Below are positions 11,430 through 24,900 of a DNA stretch of 64,000 bases, piece after piece. The translations under genes and the position numbers were made by a program. Under the pieces are notes generated by a model that was not told the DNA's origin, ran no database searches, and saw only the letters and a program-made list of their open reading frames with translations. Origin of the DNA: Canna indica (taxonomy: Eukaryota; Streptophyta; Magnoliopsida; Zingiberales; Cannaceae); the NCBI GenBank assembly GCA_034359265.1, contig CP136890.1, positions 78,641,501-78,705,500 of the forward strand, written 5' to 3'. The stretch's first letter is position 1. Every line of letters begins with the position of its first letter.

Positions 11430-13250
11430 ATGACCAAAAGTTCATTAATTGATCATTTCTCTTTATGTGTGTTTTAAGAGATTTTAAAGGCTTTCTATTG
11501 CTGATAAGGAGTTCAAAAATGAAATGCACTTGAAAGGACTCAAATATATCAATATCTAGTTTTAAGTTGGATCGTTATATTCCTCATCTACATGATGTGC
11601 TCATGCACACCTCTAATCCTAGTGAGTCTTAATGATGATCGTTTAGTCCTTAAGGTGCTAGCAATGACCTTATATGAAGATTCAAATTGTTCATTTATAG
11701 TCTTCAGTAGATTCCTTATATTATTACCCAAATATAACTAGGAATACTAGCAAAAATATGTGATTTAAAAAAAAAGAATTAAGAACATCATTAAGGCAAT
11801 GGGATTGCTCCCACTGTTCATAAGACACGACCTCAGCCGTAATGCTAGTATCTGCAGAAGCAGTTGGTTCATCTTTTCTTATAGTGTGATATATGTTCAT
11901 GCACCCTAAATGAAAAAGAATTATTTCCCTTTAGATTTTATAATTGTCCCTAGTTAGTTCGAGAAATCAGTCTTAAATTCAGAGTAGCTAAAAATTTAAG
12001 TTGTTGCATATTTAAATCATATATTAATGCTCATAATCTAAATAGAGGCATATAAGATTTTAATTTTACCAATGTAAACAAGAAAAATAATATGGGTCAA
12101 TACAATAAAAATTGCATGTGGGCTAAGCTTTTATTTTAAGACTCATGTTAGACTTTATGTGAAACTAACAAACTATATACCTTTTTCCTAATACATGTGG
12201 GCTAATTAGGAAAAATAATCTATTATTTTGCACTAATTAACTATATAAGTATAACAAAAATTTCTGTGGGATAAGATTTACCATACTCTAAATGGCTAAT
12301 TACAATTTGATGTCATATATATCTATATGTGACCTAAAAATTACCAATTATATAATTTTAACATAATTAAAGATGTTGTGACTACTCCTTAATTAGTTAA
12401 ATTATGTGACCAATTACCTAATATATAATTTGACATAACTAAGGATGTTGTGGCTACTCCTTAATCAGTCAAATTTTATGGGTCACATGACATCATAATG
12501 TTGCATAGATAATTATATGATACAACATTGTATTATTTATAATATGCATTATAATTAACTACAACATAACATAGTTAACTAATGTAATAAGCACTATATG
12601 ACAAATAGATGCAAGATCATAATTTATCAATGCAACAAATGAAACAGTAAATAATTATATTCATGTAACATGATTTAACACAATATATAAAATGATTTAC
12701 TGCTAATTAGTTTCAATCCTAGAAATGTTCATTCTTCTAGTTCATGAAATTTTAGATTGGATTAGTTTATGCAATTTCAAAAGAAATCAAATTTAAAATC
12801 CAAATTAGATTTAAGTTGACCCAACCAACATTGAACCAACTTTAAACCAATGAGAAATTTCAAATGAATCTGATTTCAATTTATTTGAATCGGACCAGAA
12901 GATTTATTTAAACCAGATATGAACCAGAATAAATCAAACCAGAAATTGAAATCAATCCAAAATAAAGAGATTGAACCGAGTTCAATTGATTTGAACCAGA
13001 CCAATATCATGATTTAATTTCAAAGGTGAACCATTTTTAATTGAACCAGATTTTGAAATAAACCCTAATTCCATGAATCGAACCAAATCACATAAGTTGC
13101 GGGTCAGGTGGAAAAGGGCAATGGATCCGGATTTAAATTAGACATGATGCAGATCCAATTAGCTTAAACAATTAAGAAAACAGGTATAAAAGAAACGGAT
13201 CCAATATCACTTAAAATAACTATCCATTATGATTAAAATAATGGTGCTTT
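11430..13250 (-). other. AT-rich copia interior, gag not recognisable
   Basis: This should hold gag of the minus-strand copia element. It is AT-rich and interrupted by stops in all frames. Two related segments of about 60 bp (around 12350 and 12415, with ACATAA.TAA.GATGTTGTG.CTACTCCTTAAT) form a local repeat. A purine-rich AACCAGA/GAACCAA stretch follows at 12780-13080. I can support no gene here. Confidence 0.45.
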
Positions 13251-13974
13251 AATGGGTCAAAGATCCATTAAATTGGATCCAAACCCATTAAGCTCAAACC
13301 CATTAATCTCCTCCTTCCCTCACGGAGAGCATGCAAAAATAAAAGAAAACCCTAGTTTTCTTAAGCCGTCGCCGCCCTTCATCTTCACTGCCACAATTGC
13401 TTCCGACCAATTTGCCTTCTTTAAATACAGATGTCGTCACCACTCTTGAGTCAGTGGCAATTATGGAGTCGGCGACGGGCGATGACGAGCAGGAAAGGCT
13501 GGTACAAATAGTAAGGTGCGACGGTGTTTGTTTGATGCCCTCGACGACGAAAAAAGAGGGAAGATGCAACTTTGATTTCTCTCTCACTGTTCCGCCAAGA
13601 GAACTATACCATCTTCTCTTCTTCTGCTAGATCAACATCCAACCTGCACCGAAAAGCTGGAGATGATCTGCGATGTGCAATGTCTTGCACCGGCGACTGC
13701 ATGGAGAAAAATTCATCCACAAGCAGATCCCGAGAAGAGTATAACTACCCATTTGCTGACGACGTCGGGAACCTGAGACGTCGGTGATGAAGAGAAGTTG
13801 GTCGGTGTTATGAACAACAACGTTACCTTATTCCCTCCGTCGGCAGTGTGCATGACGAGGGAAAGGAAACATGCTCATCATCACACAACGACAACCAACA
13901 CGCACGAATGAGAGAAAAGTATGGAAAAGGAAACGAAATAATTCAGAAATCAGGACATAATTAGGAGAAAAATC
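13251..13974 (-). other. GC-richer 5' untranslated region of the copia element
   Basis: The base composition rises sharply between about 13300 and 13900 compared with the flanks. Short open frames on both strands (such as 13252-13449 and 13303-13587) do not resemble known proteins. Position next to the primer site suggests the element's leader, or a captured or inserted segment. Confidence 0.35.
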
Positions 13975-13986
13975 GCTCTGATACCA
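13975..13986 (-). other. primer binding site (initiator tRNA-Met)
   Basis: On the minus strand this reads TGGTATCAGAGC, complementary to the 3' end of plant initiator tRNA-Met. It lies two bases inside the 5' LTR, where minus-strand DNA synthesis starts. Confidence 0.95.
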
Positions 13987-13988
13987 TA

Positions 13989-14440
13989 TGTTAATAAGTG
14001 TTATAGATATAGAACATGGCATGATCTACTTGACGATATAATTATATCAAAATAGAACATGCACAATCTAAAAATATGTATAATTGCGGAAGCTTTAAAA
14101 TCGAGACTAACCTCCTGCCATTGACATCGTGTTGATGCGCTGCTCCAATTCCGTTTGCTCCTTAGTTCCTTCCTCAATAGATCTTTCAGTACTCTCTTCA
14201 GAACTCTCAATAGATGATGTAGAAAGATAAGAATGAGTATGAGGACTTATGAGTATCCCGGCCTATTTGTACACGATCTTTGTCATCAAAGGTGGAAAGA
14301 TAGGCTTGAACCGGGTTTGAGATATATATGGGTAAAATGATAAACACATATGTGTACCACATAAGGATAGACACGTGAACATATGTGGTTCACATCATAT
14401 GATGATGTGGACCATGCATTTATAAATGTCACGTCCAACA
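13989..14440 (-). repeat. 5' LTR of the copia element (452 bp)
   Basis: Matches 6495-6950 and has TGTTAATAAG...CCAACA termini on the plus strand. The target duplication TATAC follows at 14441-14445. Confidence 0.95.
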
Positions 14441-14445
14441 TATAC

Positions 14446-14545
14446 ATCTGCCATTCACAACAACTACAAATCCTGCTCCAGCACCATCTTCTTCTCTCCA
14501 TGCAGCATCACAAAACAAATTTAGTGAACTCACCTCATCTTCCTT
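14446..14545 (-). pseudogene. RNase H-like fragment (LINE type), proximal part
   Basis: The minus-strand frame shows LNLFCDAAWREEDGAGAGFV, the first strand of a plant RVT_3 RNase H domain with the first catalytic Asp in CDAAW. It then runs into the TATAC duplication and the copia 5' LTR. The rest of the domain resumes at 6489 on the far side. Upstream there is AT-rich DNA without a reverse transcriptase. Confidence 0.7.
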
Positions 14546-16052
14546 GATAAGAATATATTCAAAAAATAGCATAAGAATAAAAAGAAATAGAATAAAAATA
14601 GCATAAGTATTATTTTTAAAGTGCACTTGGTACACATATTGATATGATAGGATAAGCTAGAATGTGACAAACTAGTATAAGAAAATACATAATAAGGAAT
14701 TGTACCATGTTTGTTTTGCACATTATTTAAAAAAAAAACGTTAGTGTTTGTTTCTAGTTATCACAACACAAAACAATATAAATTAACCGAAATACTCTTG
14801 TGTGCACAAATTATACAAAAATTATATTATATCATTAAAAAATAATCAAAAGAAAAAAATAGAATAGGGAAAAATTAAGATTTTATTCCATAATTTTACC
14901 TGCTTATCCTAACGCTCATTCTATTGTACCATGATTTTTCATGGCATAATAAATATATAAGTTGTATTGTAGATCTCACCACTTTTGTCTTGTACCATGG
15001 TGCATTTTGCACACCAAAAGTTGAACAATTGAGTGATTATATCCAATATCTTATTTTTAATTAAAAAAAATTCATACAAATATGGTCTAATGTTTCACCG
15101 GATTTTCAAATCTGAACACAATATTTTAGACTTATTAATTATAACTCATCAATATTTGTTGATTTGACATATATTTATATGAATTGGTTGATTCATAAGT
15201 GGCGACGCGGTGCGTGTATCATGTTGGAAAAGAATTTTTTTTGGCATCATCATAAAAAAATTACCGTTTATTGGTTAATCAATAATATATATATCCATAT
15301 TGTCCCTCAATTTCATTCATTCACTTAATTATAATTATATTGATAGTGATGAACTTTGATGAAAAAGTCAATAACTACTTTTATATATATATGAAGTTAA
15401 CGAACCTAATAATCTAAAATGAGATGTTAATCATAATTACAATGTAGTTGGTAACTTTGGTGAAAAGTTCATAACTGTTAATATAATTGTAATTGACACC
15501 ATATATGTTTGTTAAGTTTACAAAATATGTGAAATTTAAAATTCATTATTACCAAAGTTCTTAAATGTTAATATAACTACGATTTACATCTCATTTTAAA
15601 TATTAGGTTTTTAAAGTTCACAAATATGTGACATTTAAAAATTTTTTATAAAGTAAAATATACATAAAAACGATTACAAATTTTTCATCAAATTTTCTAA
15701 CTATCAATATAACTACGATTAATAAATTATTTTATGTTGTTAAGTTTATTAACTTTCATAAGTATATCAAATTTAAAATTTTCAATGAATGCACATGTAA
15801 GTAGTTAGAAGCATTTCATCAAAATCTCCAACTGCCAACATAATTATAATTTAGTTAATAAATAGATTTGAGGTTCAATTTAAATACATCATAAAAAGTT
15901 ATGATTTTGACAAATGCAACAACATATTTATGGTTTGCCAAAATTCTTTTAAAAAATTATAACATTTTAGCTTTAATTTTTTAGTCAAGTCAAAAATTGA
16001 AATTATTATATAAAACTAGTTAAATCGGGCATGCCAAATGTAAATAAGCTAA
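14546..16052. other. AT-rich intergenic DNA with degenerate repeats
   Basis: No gene found. From about 15340 to 15860 a loose motif (TTAATATAACTACGATT, then CACAAATATGTGACATTTAAA) recurs three or four times at roughly 130-bp spacing, a worn tandem array. Around 14630-15010 paired words TTGTACCATG and GGTACA suggest an eroded MITE, but no target duplication was found. Confidence 0.4.
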
Positions 16053-16060
16053 CTCATGTG

Positions 16061-16550
16061 TAGGGGTGAGCGGATTCAGATACCTTGTATTTTTTATGAT
16101 ACTCGAATCCTATCCTATATAGGATATGTTCCTAAATTTTGGAATTAGATTCTACCTTGTTGGAACTTGGAATCGGACCATATCCGAAACTGGACCCTAC
16201 CATGTTCCAGTTCCGAATACCTTGTTGGAACATGTTCATTTACATGTTCCAAAATAAGTTCCATCATGTTCTAGAATATGTTCTAACAGGTTCCAATAAG
16301 TCTCAGAACATGTTCCAATAGTGTACCCTATTGGAACATGTACCTTATAACTGGTTAATTTACAAGTTTCGGATATCGGTTCCAAATACCCGATGTGTTG
16401 GACCCCGAAACAAGAACTTATTTTAATCGGTTCCTTAATTTTTGTCTTGGACCCTACTCAAATGTAATTAACTCGGGCCTACCCGGAACCTACCTGATCG
16501 GGTATGTTTCACCTAGTTCTGGGTCTACTTCGTACCCATGCACACCCTTA
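16061..16550. mobile_element. hAT-type MITE
   Basis: The ends TAGGGGTGAGCGGA and ATGCACACCCTTA are inverted, flanked by a perfect 8-bp duplication CTCATGTG (16053-16060 and 16551-16558). The inside repeats GTTCCAATA/GGAACATG words. No coding capacity. Confidence 0.9.
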
Positions 16551-16558
16551 CTCATGTG

Positions 16559-17800
16559 GCACGTCAACAACTAATAATGAGATGAATGATAAATTAATAC
16601 TTATCAATAATAAATAAAAAGATTAAAAAGTGAGATGAAATTTGATAAAATTTACAAAACATGTTGAGCTAAATTTAAGGGCGCGCTTGTTTGCGAAAAT
16701 ATTTTTCGACTTTTCGTTTTGTGAAAATCGAAATAGATTTTCGAGTTTCGGAATTTTGGTTTCGATTTTTTTATTTGGCGAAAACCAATGAATCTGCACA
16801 ATAAACACATATAATTACAAACTAAATTGTACATATACCTAAACACATAAACCCTAGATCTGACGAAAATAAAAAGGGGGCTCGGGCGAAAACAAGAAAA
16901 AGAATATGAAGAAACATAAACCCTAAATCTGACGAAAACAAGAAACATAACATGAAACATATGAATAACACACAGATCCGCTTGAGAAGAAGAAGAAGAC
17001 GAAACATATGAATAAACACAGATCCGCTCATGAAACATATGAATAAACCCTAGATCCGCTCGAGAAGAAGAAGACGAAAAGGGGGTCACCGGGACAGTTT
17101 TGACAGAGAAAAAGACGAAGAAGAAAAGAAAATTATCTTGTGACGGAGAAATGAGAGGTTTTTGAACGAAATCTGGCGGAGAAAAGACATCAAGTGGGTT
17201 GTCGCCTTCAGCGATTTTTTTTGCCACAAAACTCGAAGGAAAAGTCGGATGGAGAGATGACCTAAAACCTGACACAAATGTCGGGTTTTGTTCATTTTCG
17301 TGAAATAGGCAAATGACTTGCAATTATTTACAAGTCTGTCACCGCCTGTTTTGAGGTATTTTCGTGAAAACCAGAATTCTACGCAGAGTAGAATTATGGT
17401 TCATGTACAAATGAGTGTTTCGCGAAAACTCCGACCCGTTTTCATCAACAAACGGGTTTTCGAGGCAGCGTTTTGATTTCAAATGAAACCAAAACGCGAA
17501 AACACCCCTAACAAACATGCTCGAAGAATTTCTGAAATGTTGGATATGTTTGTATAAAAATTTAACAAGCTACATTTATTTTTAGTAGATTAGAAATAAT
17601 TGTTTATGCTATGAATGCTTTATAGCCATACAGCTGAATAATTATTATTTTCTTCAAATAAATCAATGCATGTCTTTTTTATCAAATGGTAGAATAATTA
17701 ATTTTTTAAAAGAGGTAAAATGGTTAATAGCATTAATATTTGCATGGTCAAATGCGTTATTTTTCACATTTGTAAGGGGGCAGATATCTAAAATATTACA
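16559..17800. other. intergenic DNA upstream of the ZCCHC8 gene, possible worn MITE
   Basis: From about 16679 (GGGCGCGCTTGTTTGCG) to 17521 (ending AACAAACATGCTC) the ends are weakly inverted and rich in CGAAAA/TTTTCG. Inside, 16850-17070 repeats an AAACCCTAGATC..GACGAAA and GAAACATATGAATAA block several times. A 223-codon minus-strand frame (17323-16652) merely reads these repeats. No target duplication was found. The rest to 17800 is AT-rich. Confidence 0.35.
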
Positions 17801-17829
17801 AAGAAGATTCGAAACTTGAGACTGATTTG

Positions 17830-18420
17830 GGAATTTGTGGTGCCTCTCCGCCTTCTTGTATTCCGATACCAGCAGCAGCCCTCCTCTGTTGATCCTTCGG
17901 CGGCGGAGGGAAAGGCCGACACCTATCCGCCGCCACCCGTCCACTGCGCCTGCGACATCTGGTTTGTTCGTCCTCCTCCTCCTCCTCCTATCTTCTTCTG
18001 AATTTGACGGTGGAAGCCTTTGCTCTGGAGGTCTTTGACCGCCTTAACCCTGCCGTGCTTGGTCCTCTCGATTCCGGATCTTGATATCCTCGGATGCCAC
18101 TTCACTGTGGCCGCCACGGTGGCGCTGTCAGCAACCCTCCTTCTCCCGCCCCTTCACCTCACGCTGTCTTCAATCCCGGATTTATTTGAAGGCTTCGCGT
18201 GCGCTCGGAGCAGGATACTGCTTCCGCCATCGCCTCCTTTCTTCGAGCCGTATTTTCCAGTCTACCATACTCTTGGAGATGACTGGTTGGAACATTCACT
18301 TCGTGAACTCTAGCTCAACCCAAACCCTAAAATTGCACTCCCCTTTCCTCGCTTCGCAGGCTATCGTTAATTGGGATACGTTTTTGTTTGTGTACGAAGA
18401 CAGTGGAGATGGAGACTAGT
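17830..18420 (+). promoter_or_regulatory. likely 5' leader / first non-coding exon of the ZCCHC8 gene
   Basis: A GC-rich island of about 500 bp, with CCTCCT runs near 17975-17995 and CGCC-rich sequence, stands out from AT-rich flanks just upstream of the first coding exon. Short frames here do not continue each other. The first coding exon is preceded by an acceptor (TTATGCAG at 18873-18880 or TCTTACAG at 18883-18890), so the ATG exon is not the first exon. The donor of the leader is not certain. Confidence 0.5.
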
Positions 18421-18920
18421 TTAGACATATCCGTGCTTTGTTCATTCTCATTTCATCTTTGTTTGCTTACAATCTCGCGTTTTATTTGAGTAATCAACAA
18501 AAAAGCTGTTCCGCGTTGGTGAGGCCTTCCCCTCCATGATTCCCTAAAAAAGGGTGAGGATGGTGTTTTAATGATAGTTTATGGTCTATTTTTAAGGGAA
18601 AAATACATGTAAAAATCTTTATGGTGTATGTATTACTTTTGTGTGTGTGGAGAGTTTCTAGTGCATGAGTTCTTTTCAGTTGATTCATCCTGATCTTTTC
18701 AATTACTCACTTATAGAAGCACATATCTCATGCCCTTTATCGTGGTGATGGCGAAAACATTTTGTGTAAAACAGTGGGAGTTGCCAATAATTAGTTCATG
18801 TGCGACTTGTCATGCTTAGTTATTAACTCATTATTCTGATCATTTAGAATGTTTTCATTGCCCCCATTTTACTTATGCAGTCTCTTACAGATTCCTTCAT
18901 TTGGGAAGCAACTTGAAACT

Positions 18921-21900
18921 ATGGGTTCTGATGATTTCATTAGCCTTGAATCACCTTCTCCAAGTATCAGTAATGATAAAGATAATGGTGAAATCAAAGA
19001 AATGGAATCAAGGAATACTGGAACTGTTTCTCCTGCCAGAGTATTTCATGTAAAGTTAGATCCTTGTGGTTCAGATAATTCTGAGGCAATTGCAGGACAT
19101 GGTGATCAGGGAGATGATCCGAATGTGCTGGATATGGACCTTGAGGATGACATACCCCAACAACCCCCTGTTCTGTATGAGAGAACTGTGTTATTTCGTT
19201 CCTCGACGGTGGAACAGTGTAATGTTGGATCTAAACAAGTTGAAGATGCTGTTGCAGATACCAATCTAAATAATGGCACTTCCAAGAAGCATTTGCTTGA
19301 TGAAAGTTGTATCCTTTCTATGTCTATGCTTCTCAACATACTACCTTTCAAGCCTATATCATGCATTCATAGGCTGAATTTACATTGTTACTGTGTATTA
19401 AGTTTGATTAAGCGACCATTTATCCAAAAGCTTAGGCTCAGAAAATGCTGAAAGAGTCCATTCTATACTTCTATTTTCTTAATACCTTATTGATACCTTC
19501 CCTCACATTTGGGTGTTAAGTTTGAATGGGAGACTGATAATCCCAAAAACTTTAGGTGTTAGGAAAGGTTGAAAGGATCCAATCTGTATTTTTATATTCT
19601 TAATGGCATGCAGAAGTGTCAGCCTTTTTCCATCTTCATACAAGATGGTGAATGGTAATTTTGGTACAAAATTAATGTTTAGGTTTAGCATTTTCTGTTG
19701 ATTCTTGACTCTTATATTCTTATCTTACTGTTGTTCCCTAACTTGGTGTGGTAGCTATAGCAGGAGTGAAAAGAGCTAGAGTGGCTTACATTGAGAAGCA
19801 ACCATCTGTACGTGTAATATTCAGTTCATTGACAAGGTTGGCTTTGGAAGAAACCACTTTCTTGCAATACGTGCCTTCTATATCTTGAATCATGGTTCAA
19901 AAGTAGTTGTATGTTTTTGGGACTGTTATCGTGACCTTTATTTCCTGTTGTGCACAGACTATAGTATATAGTCCTGGAATTTACTGGATGCTTTTTATTT
20001 GGAGAACTTATGTTAATTTTTTTATATTCTAATGTAATTCAGAGAAAGCAAAAGGAAATTAATGGAACTTATGCAGCAGTGGTCTCAATGGCAAGCAAAG
20101 CACCAGCTTTCTTCAAGTGTAATACTCTTTTCTATGTTTTCTCCTCATTGAATGATGGGCTCTTACATCTTATTGTCTGTTTGGTAATTGTGCACCTTGA
20201 TTATATCTTTGAAAATGCACTATCTTCTGCAGAAGACAACCCAAGTGTGGTTGGAGTAATGTTATTTGTTAGGTTAAATTATGAAAACAAAGTGACCAAA
20301 TAAATTCCAATATGGTCATTATCAACTTGGGCACCCGCAGTTCAGTCAATCATTTTACTATTGCTGATGGAGTAGTACTATTCCGACCTCAATCCCAATC
20401 TATTTTGATGGCCTTAATTCTAATTTTTCAATATTAAATTTCAAGAATTACATCACAAATAAAAAATTTTAAATTTTATTAGAGCCCAAATTTTCTTCCT
20501 TCCACATCTCTCACTCAAATGGTTCTTTTGAAAGTAATGCTTACTTTTATTATATAATCATATATCAATATTATTGGCAAGGTTATGCATTATATAATTT
20601 GAGAGTGAGTCTCAATACAATTTAACGTTGCTTCATTATGATATGGGTAACCAAGATTTGAGTCACGGAAACATCTTTGCTATGCAATAGTAAGATTGCG
20701 TACTTTGACCCTCCCTAGACCTCACATTGATGGGAGCCTTGTGCAATCTGATCACCCCTTTTATTAAGTTATATTTTCTTGCTTCATAATATTATTAAGA
20801 AAACTTAATTGTTATATGATGTTATTTTCTATAATAATATTTTCATAGTGTTAACAAGGATACTTAGTCATTTCTCTTGTTATTCCCAATTCATTCTTGA
20901 TGTTATTCCGTCAACCAAAATCCCTTTCTATTTGTATTCCTTGCATATTTCTATTATCTCATTTCATTCCCTACAATAAGATGAACAAAAACACCTTAGT
21001 GAATATTCTCTTCCAAATAATATCCGTGTATTTGTATTTTATTTTAGTATCATCCCTTTCTGGTCTATCATTTTCTTTATCTCTGAAATAACTATAAATT
21101 GGTGCATCTATCCAGATATGATGCCTATATTCATTGCATATTGTAACAAACTTGTAGAAGAAAGGTGATGCCTAAATGGTTAAGTCTGTTAAACATATTA
21201 AACAGAAAATTTAGATGTATCTTTTATACTTGGAAAGTTGGAAGTCCAATACTTCAAGTTTCCAAGTAACTAAGATGTTTTGTAAAACCAGATGAGCACA
21301 CAGTACTTTAGGATAAGCTTGATTTCTCATTCTTATCTAATTTGAAATTTTTTTGCTGGTCATAATAGGAATTTGAAGATGTGTTCGTAGAAAATGGTGA
21401 AGAAACATATTTTCCAGCATTGCATGTTGGCTCTAGGAGATCTGATGTTGTGGTATGTGTGTTAAAGAGGCATTTTGCATCTGCTTATTATATTGGTCCA
21501 ACTGAATCTCAATTATATTTATTAGTTGTATATGCTTGAAACTTTGCATATAGTTTTAGATGTGTTTATAGACATCTTTTTTGTTTGGAACTTTCAGATA
21601 AGATGTTTATGAATTGCGGGTCTTTGATGAATTGTGGGAATCCTTTCTTTTTTCTGCACCTTCATCATAAAATTTACTGAGTAAAATATTGTTTCTTGTC
21701 TTACCAATTGGATGCATTTTGAGCTTTTCATTACAATCACAGTTATACCAGATTCAGTAGATGCGCTATTTATCATTCGAGTTATGATCTGTCTTTTGGT
21801 ATCATTTTGCAGACTCATTAACAAATTAGCAAGCAGAATATGAGAAGTTGACATTAGAATGAATATAAAGAAAGATCAGTTCAAGTATAATAACAGTAAG

Positions 21901-24900
21901 CTTAAAATGACGTTGCTACTATAGGTGTTTAAGTATAGATCATATACTTTGTTCATTACTGTTCTTTTCTAAAACATATCCTCTCCACTCAAGATTGCTT
22001 TGTAATGTAAATGGTCACTGAACTATATTTAGCTTTCGTTTACACGTTGCAATATAATTTTTAATTTGTTTGTTGTCCTATTCTAGTACTGATTCCATAT
22101 TCTAACAATTGCTATGCAAATGCATCTGTTAATGGTTACTGAAATATATTAAAGCTTACTTTATCTGCATGATGATAGGTTGATGTGGCTTTTATAGGCT
22201 TTGCCTTTCTTACTCCGATTTATATAGTTTTAGGTATTCTTTTGTACATAACTGACTTATTTGTATTTTTTTTTAAATCCCGTCAAAATTGCTTTATATT
22301 CTTAATTATGAGAAACCTACATATTACTTTGAGTCCTTGACCATGAATATTTTCTTCTTCTTTTTGCTTTTAGTTTTCTTTGAGCTTCATGTGTATATGC
22401 TCATAGTTCATACTTTATAGTTCAAATATTTTTTTTCCTCTTCATGTAAGTCATTTTGGGTGGACAACCAAGCAAGGCAGGAGGTCGACAAGGACAAAAC
22501 ACAATATGATGCTGAAGTTCCACTTTATGATCGGGAGTACATGTTAGGTTCAACATCAGTTGGTGGTTCAAATGGCCCTGATGGGTACAAGCTTTTACCT
22601 ATTCTTTGTATAATTTTCTTTTGGAATTTTTGGATTTTGTACTTGACAAGTTATATGCTTATGGTTTTTTTAAAAAATACTTTTGAAATATCTTCCCTCC
22701 TTTGTTACCTTGAAATTCATGTAAGGTGTTTAATTCAAATTTCAAGGTTTAAAATCTCGTTGTGGTACCTATCTCATTGAATGTACTAACACTTGATACA
22801 GATTGGCACAAATTGGATTCTATCTTTTTTTTCACATTCCACACTTTAAACAACATGTTCCAAACAGAACCTGATTAAATTGCTTAAAATATGTATAAAG
22901 AAGCATAGTTTCATAACAATAGCCGTTGGAAGGTAATAGGGTGTGGGTGAAGTAATTGAGGGTTTTGGGGCCTTTTACATAGGCTGAAATAGCCGTTAGA
23001 ATTTTTTTTTTAAAAAAATCCCAATGATTGAAAAAATAGCCATTGGGCATGTATTGGGTGACACAGGGTATGTAACTGTACCAGTTTGATAATTTGGTAC
23101 AAGCACTATACCGTTCTGTTCAGTTGGTATAGATGGTATTTTCATATATCATCCACTAAATGATGTATATTGTTAGTGATACAATGTTAGTATAGGATAG
23201 TTTAGAATGTTCCACATGCATACCATACCATGTACATCTTATATATGTACACTTGAGATGAGATGATATATATAAAAACCTTTTTTCTCAACAACATCAA
23301 TCGTCTTGGCATTTCCAAAAATGGTAAATACGGACCATACCGCTGGTACAGTACAGTTTTGAAAACAGTATTGAAAACCATTAGCTAGATGCATGTTTTT
23401 TCTTATAAAATTGCACGAAATGTGCTGAATATTTTCTTATTGAGAATCTAATTAGAGTGAAAATAGATAGTTCTTCATAGCCCGGGCTCGGCTAGTCTTC
23501 AAGAAGTATTGTGTATTATTATGTGTTAGAAAATCAGACTTGGACCTAACTCCACCCCAAAAGCTAGCTCAAAGAGGGAGGATTGCCCAATCTATTTCAA
23601 GGCTATCTAGCCCACAACCTCAACCAATGTGGGACTTTAACACCCCCCTCACGCCCAGAATGGAAGATTGGGGCTTGAATGGAAAACTGGGCTAGTGTGT
23701 TAAAGTCCCACATTGGTTGAGGTTGTGGGCTAGATAACCATGAAATAGATTGGGCAATCCTCCCTCTTAGAGCTAGCTTTTGGGGTGGAGTTAGGTCCAA
23801 GTTTGATTTTCTAACATTATGTACATGTGTAGAATACCTCCTCAAACCTTCACGGCTTTAAACCTGTTTGCATACGTTGAGGAAATGGTTTTCTTATCCT
23901 GTTTAAGCTGATGTTGGCTATTTTATTGTCTCTTGGTCTTTGCTTTGTTCATTCTTTAAATATGTATTATTAGACTTTTGCTTTGTTGTGTTGGAGGATA
24001 CTGTTATTTATATCCTGTAATTTATACTAGTCCTCTCCTATTGTACTTCCATTGATAAGCATGAAACTCTCTACTGTATGACATTATAATTTCTCTCTTT
24101 ATTGATTATCTCACCTTCAGTTTGTATGGAAATCTGTCACATTTCTGTTTACTTGTTAATAGGATAGAAACTCTAGGAGCTTCGCGGTGTTTCAATTGTG
24201 GTTCATATAGTCACGCATTAAAAGAGTGCCCAAGGCCACGAGACAATATTGCTATCAGCAATGCTCGCAAGATGCATAATTCAAGACGAAACCAAACTGC
24301 TGGTACTAGGCTACAAGCTCGCTATTATCAGAAGACTCCAGGCAAATTTGATGATTTGCGTGCAGGCGTTCTTGGGCCTGAAACTCGAGAATGCCTGGGG
24401 ATTGGGGTAAAATACTATTTTTTTTTACCTTTCAGAATATTTTAGGAAGTAAAATAAGTTTATTGGTTATCAGTTTTGATATATCTTTTCGTTATATTGT
24501 TTTACTGTTTTACTATCACCGTGCTGTTCCTACATTAAGTTCTTACAGTATCCAACACTAAATTAGTGATTCTTGTGCATGTGAATATTTGCTATTACCC
24601 CATTCATATCCATCTATCTAATAATATGTTGTCTGGCTGATGAACAACAGTTGCCAATTTATGCTTTAGCAAATATAACCCGGTGGTAGTGTTCTAGTGC
24701 ATTCTTTTTTTCTGTTTGGTACAGAATTATGCATGGGAATATTCTAATGTGCGATCCATTTTATTCCCCTTTATTTTCATTCAAGTTATCCTAAGTACAA
24801 TCTATTTTACTAGTTCAGACCTTCAAAGTTGCATGCAATATTACAGCCAGGCAAAAGCAAAATAAATATGGTCAACTCTCTTTCAATAATCCAATGCTTT

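Larger units (their letters stand above)
6495..14440 (-). mobile_element. complete, inactive Ty1/copia LTR retrotransposon
   Basis: A 7946-bp element read on the minus strand. The LTRs are 6495-6950 (3' LTR) and 13989-14440 (5' LTR). Both start TGTTAATAAG and end CCAACA on the plus strand, and the element is flanked by the 5-bp duplication TATAC (6490-6494 and 14441-14445). A primer site complementary to initiator tRNA-Met and a purine tract sit next to the LTRs. Pol remnants in copia order run from right to left: protease (about 11330), integrase (9690-9099), reverse transcriptase (8214-7999) and RNase H (7776-7230). Between protease and integrase a Tourist-like element has inserted. Stops, frame breaks and a deletion in RNase H make it dead. 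The gag region, which should lie at 11430-13970, is not recognisable. Confidence 0.95.

Noticed and set aside
16652..17323. 223-codon minus-strand frame
   Set aside because: It reads a repeated GAAACATATGAATAA / GATCCGCT block, with recurring FIHMFHE-like peptides. No family match and no gene context.
16679..17521. Candidate MITE with TTTTCG-rich ends
   Set aside because: Terminal match is only about ten of fourteen bases and no target duplication was found, so it was mentioned only in the description of the intergenic stretch.
20231..20303. Possible extra ZCCHC8 exon after CTTCTGCAG (EDNPSVVGV...)
   Set aside because: A good acceptor is followed by no convincing donor, and the neighbouring exons already join in phase without it. 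Could be a rare alternative exon.
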